A DNA stretch of 64,000 nucleotides, from assembly GCA_965649825.1 (NCBI GenBank), contig OZ287697.1:1054001-1118000 (forward strand). The letters run 5' to 3'. This stretch comes from Penicillus capitatus (Eukaryota > Chlorophyta). Below are positions 10,992 to 21,422 of the stretch, piece after piece (position 1 is the first letter of the stretch; each line of letters starts with the position of its first letter). Under the pieces are notes generated by a model. That model was not told where the DNA came from. It did no database searches and worked only from the letters and a program-made list of their open reading frames with translations. The position numbers and the translations under genes are program-made.

Positions 10992-13900
10992 ATGCGCATC
11001 GCTAATGAGTATCGACGTGCTTTGGCCGCGCTCTTGGTCTTCCTCTTCATTTCAACGGTTCGCTGTCAAGCACCAGAATCAGGTAATACAAGGCAGTCCG
11101 TGGTTAAGAAACCTCGCTCGCTTTTCACAAACGTTGACGCTTCCCAGTAAACGACGCATATACTTCGCTTTTGTTTGCATTCCCTGCCGTACGCGTTCGG
11201 AATCGCGTTTTCTCGTACGGATGAGACAGTTGGTCATGGCGATGCGTAGGGAGTCGCTGCCTGCTTTCTGATGAAGAGAAGGTCAGCATCAAAGACAGTG
11301 AAACGTGGCGCATTACGAGCCGCGTCTATCAAGACTATGGCATCCAGAGAATCGTCGACTGCGCCGAGGAAGGAGACGTCATCTCCTTTGACTCTGCGCT
11401 AAGAATCCGGCCGTACCAACGCATCGTCATTCGCCGTAACGTCACGGTCGACGGTAGCCTGTCGCTCGAAGCAGACCGTCCGCCAGACAGGACCGTCTTC
11501 ACATGTCCTCATGGAGAGGGTCTTTTCCTTATCAGGCAAGCATCTGGTGCCGTCTACGAACTGATCAAATGGCGCTGTGTCGTCAGGGACTGCAGTTTCA
11601 CTCTCAGGAATGTTGCCATCCGAGACTGTCGCCTGACGAAATGGCATGAAGTGGCAGGCATCATTGAAACGGATGAATGCATGCGTCTGTCTACTGCTGA
11701 CTACAAGGTTGTGTTATCTGACGTCGCGTTCGAGCGCAACGAGAACCTGGGAGGGTCCGTGGGTCTCTTCGTCCGAGATCCTTCCTGTCAGCGCGTCACC
11801 GAATTCAAGAACGTCGCATTCGAAAGTAATTGGTACAGAGATGCGTCGCGTTTGTCGACCAAGAATGCGTTAAACAATGTCCATGTCCTCGAAAACGAAA
11901 ACGCCGAGGGCAGTGGAAAGACTTCTTTCTTTCATTTCCCACAAAATTCCTCTTCTATTGTGATGAAAATGGTCGCGGAGAAGAATAAGAATGCACACGT
12001 GATGAGTGTGACCCATGGGCAATTAGTCATTCTTAGTTCGGTTTTTGCAAGGAATGTCGGGCACGGTAACGAAATCGTGCGCGTTTTTTCATCGTCAGTG
12101 ACCTTAGAAAACTCCCGCTTTCTCAATAACACGTGCACGTGCGACGGAGTGGCCGTCGCTGCTGACCACGTCTCCGAGGCCAAGTTCCTTTCTTGCGATT
12201 TCTCGGGGAACGTGGCGAATGGTTACGAAGGCGGGGCGATTTACGTCGTCCAGCCGCTCAAGATATCGTTTACGTTTTGCAACTTCACAGAAAACGTCGT
12301 GGAAGGCTCTGGCGGAGGGACGGTTGTCGTAGCTGGGTCCGTTTCCCATCCAACCAGAGATATCCGTGAAACGACGGAAAGCGTCGAATTCAGTCATTGT
12401 AGATTCGTAGGAAACATAGCTAGTTATGTGACGTGTGTCCATTTCCGTCAGTTGCGTAGTCAGATGATTTTATTTGATTCCTGCCTCGTGCAAAACAACG
12501 CTGCGCCACGAGTGCATGGCAATCTCGCTGATTTCTCTTTCAGTGCCATAACACTGCATGAAAGCTACGTCGAAGACTTCGCAACGAAGAACTGCAGATT
12601 CGAGGCGAACAGCCTTGCCAGAAGTGTGATGTGGTTCTCTGGAGCAACGGGTGCCATTCGAATTTTCAACAGTTCTTTCTTGGACAACAGTGCTCCGCAC
12701 GAATGGGGAGGAACGGCACTGTATTTCTTGAGCGATGAAGTCGACGGAGGTATTCCGGAAAGAAATGACCAACAAAACGAGACAAGATTCATCATCCAAG
12801 GCTCACTGTTTGAGAGAAACGACGGCGGGTACAATGGGGCAGCTGTGGATGTGACCGGAGAGCGCGTACAAGTCGAGATGCTGGACAGCAGGTTTCTCAA
12901 CAACACTGGCGATCTGGGGGCGGCCGTTTCGGTGCGAAACACTGCCTCCTTATACGTCCGTCACTGCACATTCAGAGATAACACTGTCGCGAAGGGCAAC
13001 GGAGGAGCGATGCGCATCGAAAAGACGCGTGCAGTTATCTGGAACAGCACCTTCGTTAGGAACAAGAGTGCCTATGGTGGTGCTATCGAATCCGCCACTG
13101 GCGTTCGGGTGTCTCACTCGAAGTTCTCCGCCAATGAGGCGAGACTCGGAGGCGGAGCGCTGAATGTCCACTGCGAAGAGAAGGCGGAGCACGCCGAACG
13201 CTGCGCCGTTTGGATCAGGAGCAGCGAGTTTGACGGAAATCAGGCTGGACAATCGGGAGGCGGTCTGCGCGTCTCTCGAAACTACAGGCTGCGCGTCGAT
13301 GGCTGCAGATTTCGCGGAAACAATGCGACATTCGGCGGTGGCCTCTCGTTCTTCCGCGCTGTACAGCGCGGAGTGTGGTCGATTGGAAACACGACCTTCT
13401 CTGAAAACAATGCGTCGACCGGCGGTAAGGGCATACCGTTTAGACGACTGAGTGAGAATTTGCGCTTGCAGGAGCGATGTTCGTGGCCGATGGTCTGATC
13501 CCAGGAGGAGCACCGACAGAAGACGGCGCGCCGTCATTGGAATCCACTGACGGGGACTTCGCGCTCACGGATCGTACGCGGCCAACACTCTTCCTCGACA
13601 ACTCCGTCGTGTCAAACAACACCGCGTGGATATCCGGAGGTGGTCTGTATGTCGAGAACGTTCCGTTCTTGCAGGTCGACGGAGCGACTATGGAAGCTCC
13701 GGGTACAAAGCTCGACTGTCGAGGCGAGGAACGACCATCGCCGCATGGACAGTTCCGACAGAGCTTCTTTGACAACACCATCGCCGGAAGATACGAAGAA
13801 AACGTGGCCAGCGTCTCGACAGGCTTCTGCGTCACGCTTTTCGCGAAAGGCCAGAAGATCGGGGCGATCGCAGAGGGAGAGAAGTACACACTGAGGCGCT

Positions 13901-16048
13901 GGAAAAGCGGCGACCGTTTTCCGACCCTGCACGTCGTGATGTACGATCCGTTCGGCAACAACTTCTCGAGGACGAGAAGCGATCGAACATACGCGAAGAC
14001 AAGTGGCGAGCGACCGGAGGCAGTCTACGAGCGAGACGTGAACGCCGTGCTGTCTTCGAAGATCGCAGAGGGCTACAGAGATCCTTTCATTCACAACAGG
14101 GTCTACCAGAGCATCACGACCGGCAGTGGAAATATAAGCCTCGGCAATCCCTACGCTCGACCAGGAGATTACCAGATGCGGCTTCGCGTCGAAGGATTCG
14201 ACAAAGTCCCTGTCACGATCGAAGTGCAAGTGCGGGGCTGCACGATCAACGAGGAATCCGCCCAGGACGATCATTTCTGCAAGTCGTGCAATTCGAACCA
14301 GTACAACTTCCGCAACGACAGATGGAATGACGCATGTCTCCCGTGCCCCGAGAATGCAAACTGCGCCACTCGCTTCACTCTGCCTCGGGCAGGGTACTGG
14401 AATTCGTTTCCCTGCTCTCCTCACATGGACAGATGCATCTACAAGGAAGCTTGCGAGATGAAAGAGGTGGACGCTGTGGAGAACCGTTTGGATGCGGAGA
14501 GACCCTGCGAACAGAGCAACGATTCTGTAGAGCAGTACCAGTCAAGTCAGTGCGCCGAGGAGTATACAGGCGTGCTGTGTGGATCGTGCAAGGAAACGGC
14601 CGGACGCTTGTCTGCCTTCTCCTGCGCGACGTGCATCTCCAGGAAGATTGCCGCGATCGCACTGATCGGAATTGAGGCAGTGCAGCTGCTGCTCGTCCTT
14701 CTATCTGTCAGGGAGACTCTGGGAGCTGGGACCGGACACACGGATGGCAGATCGCCCTTTTGGAAGACCACACGCACGGCCAGACGCGCATCGGATCTTC
14801 AAGCAAGGCACGACTACTCTGCACCAAACTCTTCGGAATCGGGAGCTGAGATGCTGGTGAGCGTCGACTCGGCATTCATCGGGACATTCGACTCGAGATC
14901 GTACGAGGAGCGAGCAGCCAGACGGCGTTTTCTGGGAACTCTTAAGGTACGCGATGCTCTTTCTCCTTGTGGCGACGCTGAGAATTCTCCCAGATCGCCA
15001 TCAACTTTTTGCAGACTGTGTCCATCGCGGCATCTATGGACGTGTCGTGGAGCGTGCCGGCTTTCATTCTGTTCGAGACATGGGGTGCGTCTATGCATCA
15101 GAGAGATACCATCTAAGCTGCATGTACTGTGCAGATTCGATGGGGAGTGCGATCACCATCGGCGCACCATTCGTGCTGGACTGCCTTCTGCCGATCGGAA
15201 CCCAAATCCCACGAACCATCCTGCGCCAGATGATCATCGTGTTGCTCCCTCAGATGATGGCTCTCTGCATTTCCGCACTCGCCTTCCTCAAAGAGCTGTG
15301 TTCTGAGAAGGACTGGGGAAGACTGCTGAGAAGAATCATCCTCGTCTACATCGTGGTGACCTACAACGCATACCCCTCCCTGGTGAAGGTGGCAGTTGAT
15401 GCCTTCAACTGTGTGCACGTCCACGACGGGGCGGATGTCGAAGCGGCAGCCACGACACAGCTCTACTGGGCATCCGACACTTCTGTCCAGTGCTACAGCG
15501 ACAGTCATCAGGCCATTGTCTTCGCTGTGTCCATCCCTCTGGCGCTGTTCCTCGTGACATTCCCGGCTCTACTGGCTGCGTTCTTGGCCGTCAGTGCTCA
15601 GAGAGGAAACCTGTCCTCCGCGTGGACTCAGGAGACGATGGGCTTTCTCTTCGTCGTCTTCGAAGACAAGTACGTCTGCTGGGACTGTCTGATCTTTCTG
15701 AGAAAGGCATGTCTCTCTGTCATCGTCGTCTTTTCGTACAGTCTCGGCGGCAATTTGCAAGGGCTCCTCTGTATGACATGTCTTGTCATTGCACTCTTTC
15801 TGCAGATGCATTGCAACCCGTTCAAGAGGGAACTGCGTGGACTGAATTCTCTGGAAGGTGTGTCGCTGGTCGTGAGTTTCTTGACGTTTCTCTGCGGTGT
15901 GGTGCTGAACGACGGAAGGCTGACAAGCGGCGTGTCGAAAGGAATCGTAACGGTGTTGCTGTTCTGTAGTAACATTGGACTTTTTGCCTTTCTCTTTATC
16001 ACTCTATGCCGACTCAAGTTTGCCAGAACCACCAGCAGAGAGCGCTAA
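10992..16048 (+). CDS. Pmp-like right-handed beta-helix multi-pass membrane protein 1 (1581 aa)
   Basis: Exons 10992-11082, 11250-13424, 13472-14946, 14994-15084 and 15135-16048 (introns 167, 47, 47 and 50 nt) sum to 1582 codons. Residues 1-27 are a signal peptide (RRALAALLVFLFISTVRCQA) in an exon of its own. Next comes a beta-helix region (to about residue 800) of rungs ending in FxxN and GGA[ILV], e.g. FRDNTVAKGNGGAM and FDGNQAGQSGGGL. Then a domain with two Cys clusters (CKSC, CLPCPENANC, RAGYW, GVLCGSC, CATC) and 8-9 hydrophobic segments up to the C terminus. Chlamydial Pmp adhesins share the GGA[ILV]/FxxN repeat, but the introns, Cys module and multi-pass end show a eukaryotic receptor- or channel-like protein. 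Predicted in the plasma membrane with the helix outside. Paralogue of the gene at 51753-58371 with matching intron positions. Ligand and function unknown. Confidence 0.88.
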
Positions 16049-16990
16049 GACGCCACAGCTTTCCGCTCTTGCCCACTTCGTAAAGAAAACAAGATCGACC
16101 GGTTTAGCATTGAAACAAGTGTCACAAGCAGTAAGCTTATCTTTGTATCTAAGCAGTACAGTCGCTTAGCTTTCCTATCTCAGATCAATTGGTCTACTTT
16201 ACGTCTATTCGTTGTAAACTTTACCATCTGAAAAGAAAGACGATTTATCGCTGTTAAACTTGGATGCGTGCAGAGAATTCTGTAATCCAAATATCTTTCT
16301 TAGAGTTCGTCGCATTCGAGCTCGTCGCCGGTCAAGCAAAGGGTGACGGTGCCGGTTGAAGACCGCATGGCATCGTTGCAGCTTTTCTACACTCTTGTGC
16401 AGGCATAAGCCGATGGGTCACTCGCTGTTGTGTTGAGGGAAACTCTACCTGGTCGATGGAGCGCTACATGGAGCGACAAGGAACTGTTCTTTATTGAGTT
16501 CAGATCTTTGACATCGATGAGAAAACGGCAGGTGCTAGACGATCGTCGTCTGTGTACAAAGACGTGACAGAGGCATCGAGAAAACGTACTAAGACGAAGA
16601 ACGGCTTACGTATGCTGAATTTCCCAACAACCCTCTTGAAAGTTCTCGTTTCATGACATCGACTCCATCGAGTGTGATTGTCGAAAAACACATAGTGCGC
16701 AGGACAGAACACTCTACAGAAATGATAGTACGACAACTTAGTTCGATGCAATAACCGATACTTACTCAAGGAATGCTCTCTAAGGCGGGAAGCTGTCGTA
16801 CACGATGATGCTACAAGACAAGAAAGATAGTTTGTATCCGGCAAATGTTTCGCGCGCGTTGTTTCTCCAAGAGTAAAGACTGATTTGCCAAAAGGACCGG
16901 GAGCGGTATGAGATAGATGTCTTATATGGACAATCGGTTTGTTAATCAACGGACTAGATGAAGTACACAATGCAGAAAATAGTTGTTGTC

Positions 16991-17178
16991 TGGCAGAGTA
17001 TATCCCAGATGGGCGTCACACGATAGAACAGGATCTGTTCGGTCGTGTGGCGCCTATCTGGCTTATAGACCGCCAGACAAAAATTAGGGTGCCCAAGAAA
17101 CCGAAACGGTTTCGAGGGACCTGGGTAAGGAAATGGGGTCAAAAATTGTCGGGTGGTGGCCACCACCATAAGAAGTTC
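16991..17178 (+). repeat. Dispersed direct repeat, block A copy 2
   Basis: Second copy of the sequence at 7971-8162, same orientation, about 9.0 kb away. In this copy the first tandem unit starts shortly after block A ends, whereas in copy 1 nearly 1 kb of other sequence separates blocks A and B. Confidence 0.8.
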
Positions 17179-17197
17179 GTAGGGACCTCCAGAGTTG

Positions 17198-17580
17198 GTT
17201 TCTTCACGTCCGTCATCTCGGTCCACTTGGAAACCTACGTCGACAAGGACGCCGCGTTGACACAGCGTCGGCGCGACAGACGGGCCACCCTTGAACAAGT
17301 CCGTCGTCGGCGTCTTCGAGGGGGGACTTCGTCCGCATCCGTCTCCTTGCCACACCTGCACAAGAAACCTGCGTCGTGAAGGACGCCGCGTTGGCACGGC
17401 ATTGGCACAGAAGACGGACCGCACCTGAACAAGTCCGTCGTCGGAGTCTTCGGTGAACTTTGTCCGCATCCGTCTCATATTTGCGCAGGATACCTAGGTC
17501 GACAAAGAACCCCAGTTGGCACGGGGTCTGCGCCATAGACGGACGCCACCTGAACAAGCCTGTCGTCGGGAGTGTTCAAG
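17198..17580 (+). repeat. Tandem repeat, about three units of 125-135 bp
   Basis: GAACAAGTCCGTCGTCGG (one base different in the last unit) recurs at about 17292, 17427 and 17552. Around each lie AAGGACGCCGCGTTG or a variant, GACGGACC, and CATCCGTCTC plus CACCTGCACAAGAAACC. Units are diverged, so the array is old. Block B copy 1 at 9115-9440 carries only one such unit. Confidence 0.75.
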
Positions 17581-17778
17581 TACGCACTCCGAAAACCTGC
17601 AGCACGCAAACGGAAAGACAGAAAAGGCGAAAACGGGAATGGCGTTCGCGTTTTGTAGTCGACGAAGTGACAGCCGGAACAAATTCGACAACGGTCCACC
17701 AATCAGAGCGCTCCATTTCCTCTACGATAGTCTGACGTCAGCCAAAAACGAGTCAAACGTCATTTCAATCGGCAGGCA
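17494..17778 (+). repeat. Dispersed direct repeat, block B copy 2
   Basis: Counterpart of 9115-9440. Differences are scattered substitutions and small indels. It overlaps the last tandem unit and ends at the same CGGCAGG boundary after the shared TGACGTCA palindrome. Confidence 0.8.
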
Positions 17779-18240
17779 CAACCTACAACATCGGCGAGCC
17801 AAAGGTCACTTCACTTGGCAGACAACGTACAACATCGCGACCCAGTTCACCGCTACGCTTCCCTACTTCTCCTTCCATCGTTGGGGATTTGCTCCCTATG
17901 AGGCCAATAATTGTATTTGTCACTTAAACACGAATGTAGACGCCGAGTGAGTTCCACCTGAGAAAAACCTTCCTGTGTTAAAGACAGAAGTGCAAAAAAC
18001 ACGGAAACAAGATAGGTTCTCCCTCCCGATCCGTGAAACAGATGTCCATGTCCGACAGCCAACTCAATCTTCATACAAAACGCAGTTCATTGAATTTCCC
18101 AGTGCGTTCACTGTTTTCATGTCGACATCTTCAATCCCATCGAATAGGTAACACCAACTGACAACAGATACATGACAGATGAGATTCATGTTCAAGAATA
18201 CAGCTAATGCGGGCGAAGGGTTTCATAAAAGAGTCCGCCT

Positions 18241-18265
18241 CTTTCATTTCTGCCAGAAATGAAAG
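18241..18265. terminator. Perfect 12-bp inverted repeat across the golgin stop codon (possible 3'-end signal)
   Basis: CTTTCATTTCTG, one spacer base, then CAGAAATGAAAG: a perfect 12-bp palindrome with a 1-nt spacer. It covers the last codons and stop (TCA on the plus strand at 18244-18246) of the minus-strand golgin gene. The palindrome is certain; a role in RNA 3'-end formation or stability is only a possibility. Confidence 0.5.
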
Positions 18266-20644
18266 ACATTTAAGGAACTGGTCGTCGTATCCGGATTCAG
18301 TGCCTTCTTCAGTTTCGAAAACTCTTCACCAGAGGCACCCAACAGCATAGAGATGGCAGGGAGAAGCAAGTCGCGTTCATTCGTCCTGTTCTGTGCCATC
18401 GCTTCGAGCAACTTGAACAGAACATTCTTCAGGTATAAGGTATCAATGGCCGAGAGGCCGTTGCGCTGGGAAACATCCGACATCGATGCGGCATCATGGA
18501 AAGTCCCGCCGCCGCGCGAGTCTTCAAATCCCAGCATCGGATCCGGCTTGACATGAAGCTTGGTACAGAGATGCTGTCTCTCACGTTCCAGTCGACTCGC
18601 ATACTCTCGGCACGTATCCAGTTCCTTCTTGACAACCGACAGCTGGTGGCGCAGCTGAAAGGTCGAACTTGTGTTCTGCCGCTCGACCTGCAGAAAGCGA
18701 TCTTCTAGCTGAGACAAGTCATCCAGAAGCTTCATCTGCAAACAACGATCGCTGCAGTATGAAATCCGTGTATGCGATCGCCTGTACTTTTTCCAACTGT
18801 TCCTTTTCGAGATCGGATGAACATTCGCGTAGATCGTTCTGTGTACGGTGCAGTTCAGACTGTTTGGCCTCGAGCTCTGCCAGGAGAGATTCTGTTCCGT
18901 GAGAGGGTGGCTGCTGCCGAAGCTCGTGCTCCAGTGCGGTGAGCTGCCGGACGCGTTTATCGAGTTTTTCGCAGCGGGTTTGTTCCTTGATGAGCTGCGC
19001 TTCGCTACGCTTGAGCTGTTTCTCAAGGGATCCCACTTTCTGCGCCGTCATCAGAAGCTCCTTCTCCAAGACACCCACGCGCTCTTCCATTTCGGAGGTG
19101 ATCTGCTGGTAATGCCCGCTCCGATCGGCCGCCACTTTGAGCTCGGAACGCTGTTCTTCCAAACTGTGCACCGTGGCTGACAGTTTGTCTCTCTCGGCCA
19201 CCAGTGCTTCATACGAAGCAACCTGAGAGACGCGATCGCAGAAGAGACGGCAGATAACATTAGGCAACCCGCATGGCGAGCTCGTCCGTTTCGTTGCGTA
19301 AGGAGATGTTGCGTTGCACAAGGGACTGGCACTCCTGAGCCTTCGAGGCATAATCTGTTCCAAGGCTCTCGATCTCGGCCTGAAATGCTCGACAGATGGT
19401 GGCAAGAATGTGTGAGATGCGTCTCACTCTCAGATCGGCAATCTGTTTCCGGTACTGCTTCTCGAGCTGTTTGCTTCTGCCGGCGATCTCAGAGATACCT
19501 CTAAGAGCAACCTTCTCTTTCTCCTGTGCCTTCTTGGCTAAAATGGCCATGTGTCGAGAGGCGTGATAAAAATGGAATGGGGATTGCCTTCGAGTGTGGC
19601 ATCCTCTGCACGTCTTTCTGCCTCGCGGGTTGCCTCCTCTGCCTTGAGGCACATGTTCTGGGCTCGGGTGATCATCGCCGATGGCGAAGTACTGCTCTGC
19701 CTCTCCTCCTTCCTGCCACACACGTCACTTCATGTCTCGGTCGAATGGCCGCCGCCTTCCCACCTGATGTTTTCTAACTGATGACGAAGGTGTTCGTTCT
19801 CCGACTGCAGCTTCTGTATATCGACTTCTGTCGAAGATGCTTCCTCCGTAAGAATCCACGCCACGGTAACGGGAGAGACGACGTTTTTCTCATCGGTGTT
19901 AAGAGTGACATGGACATTTGAATCCTGAGGTGGCATCCTGGGTCGTCACTCAGCTATTACCGCCTCATGTGTAAGGAGATGGCACACGTACGGTTTCGCT
20001 GGGGAAGCTACGGCATTGTGCACTGAATGGCGTTTCTCCAGTTCTTCTTTGAGTGTTTGGATTTCATTCTGAGCAGATACGAGCAGAGCAGAAGAGACAC
20101 CTGTACATTCTCTCCATCACGCATGGCACTTCTCACTCATTGAGGTCACACTTTCGTTCAACATTTGCGCCTTGTCCACATCGGCGATGCACTGAGCGAG
20201 TTCCTGATTCAGCGCATCCTCTGGCACGTTCCCCTTCTCGATCAACACCTGCACGCATTTCTCCAAACCCTAATCGCCTTCTCTCATTTCGCCACCTTCC
20301 TGAGTCGGAGATTCAGATCTAAAAGCTCTTGTCTCTCGCGGATGTGTGTCCTATCATATTTCTCACTCTTTCTCAGTTAAGGCGCTAAGGGGCACCGAAC
20401 CGGATGATTTGATTCAAATCGGCATTGTCGAACCATCTGAGACGACGGGCGCTTTCAAGTGGCAGCCTAGGGACACGTCAAACGGTTGAACAGGCGTGGT
20501 GGTCTCGACGTCGTGCCTTAAGTACTGCTGCTGGCTGTCTTGTTGGGCCACACGGGATGTCGGCGCGTTTTGCTTAACGATACCGCTGACCGTATCCAGC
20601 AACGGCGAGACGTTGAGACCCGACTGCTGCCAAAAACGTTTCAT
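18244..20644 (-). CDS. GRIP-domain golgin-like coiled-coil protein
   Basis: Resolved exons on the minus strand, 3' to 5': 18244-18735, 18788-19222, 19269-19379, 19428-19537, 19588-19712, 19764-19937, 19992-20068, 20150-20248, then 20296 leftward to about 20371. The protein is dominated by charged heptads (coiled coil) and ends with LYLKNVLFKLLEA...LLLPAISMLLGAS followed by a conserved hydrophobic tail. This is a GRIP domain including its key Tyr, which binds Arl1 and targets golgins to the trans-Golgi. The intron 19538-19587 is GC-AG. The N-terminal exon is probably the ORF from 20644 (MKRFWQQSGLNVSPLL), but its junction to the coiled coil is not resolved. Its start lies about 40 bp from that of the divergent G-patch gene. 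Confidence 0.8.
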
Positions 20645-20683
20645 CCCGAACTCTCGGCGAAGATGATCCAATGATGGACATTC

Positions 20684-21130
20684 ATGAAAGAACGACGCAT
20701 TCCCTCATCGAGCAAAGGCTACGCTCTTCTGAAGAAAGCCGGATGGGTCGAAGGCACGGGACTCGGTGCTCAGAAACAGGTAAACGCAGATGGGTGACCC
20801 CGTCGCTATGATGGGACGTTTCGCTAGGGCCGAACGACACCCTTACAGCCATGGCTCAATGACGGAAGGCGTGGAATCGGCTGTGCACCGAAGAAGACGC
20901 TCCCTGCGTCGGCGTCGTCGCCTACGGTTGAAGCTACCCCTTCGGGTGCGAAGTCCAAGAGACGGCGCCAGAGGAAAGGGGAGAAAAAGAGCCAACGTCT
21001 GGATCGAGATGGGGTACAGTATCGTGCCATTCGGCGAAAACTGGAGGCCGAGACGATAATCGATGATGCCGATTCGAATCCCTTACTGCGAAGCCACGCG
21101 CTCTCGTGTTCAAATCCCTTGCTGCCTTGA
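20684..21130 (+). CDS. Small G-patch domain protein
   Basis: Exons 20684-20779 and 20828-21130 (intron 48 nt) give 132 aa. The start is the first ATG in frame with the domain. Residues 8-60 form a G-patch: KGYALLKKAGWVEGTGLGAQKQ, then GRTTPLQPWLNDGRRGIG across the intron, with the conserved Gly spacing and an aromatic after the first Gly. The rest is very basic (KRRRQRKGEKKSQR). G-patch proteins usually bind RNA or activate DEAH helicases in splicing or ribosome assembly. Length and layout resemble GPANK1-type proteins without ankyrin repeats. The partner cannot be told from sequence. Confidence 0.8.
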
Positions 21131-21422
21131 TACAAGGAATGAAGGGCATGTGTGCCATTACACGTTATTCGCTCGGACCGTTCTGTGGAGAACCGAGTCC
21201 ATCAGCGTTCGATTATTCTGTAATAAGACGGAAAGACATGTATGCGACGATCCATAAGTGAAAATAGAACCAAGGAGATTTCCAGTTCGCACGGGGCAAT
21301 TCTACGTAAGAGTATTGCGAGCCGCCATCTCTTATTGGTCGAGATCGGTTCATGAAATGATAATAAAATAGCAATGCAACCCTGTGAGGCTTGAGAATTT
21401 CGATGCGGCTAGGAGGAGACGA

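Larger units (their letters stand above)
16049..18240. other. Gene-poor, repeat-bearing interval
   Basis: No supported gene. A 156-codon ORF at 16500-16970 (-) has no recognisable motif. The right half holds the second copies of the dispersed blocks A and B with a tandem array between them. From about 17790 to 18240 I see only the 3' flank of the golgin gene. Confidence 0.55.

Noticed and set aside
10992-16048. Bacterial (chlamydial) contamination or recent transfer as source of the Pmp-like genes
   Set aside because: Both genes have several GT-AG or GC-AG introns at matching positions, eukaryotic signal peptides and multi-pass ends, and they sit among spliced eukaryotic genes.
16500-16970. 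156-codon minus-strand ORF
   Set aside because: No motif, odd composition, lies in repeat-rich DNA; no homologous ORF in the matching region near 7.5 kb.
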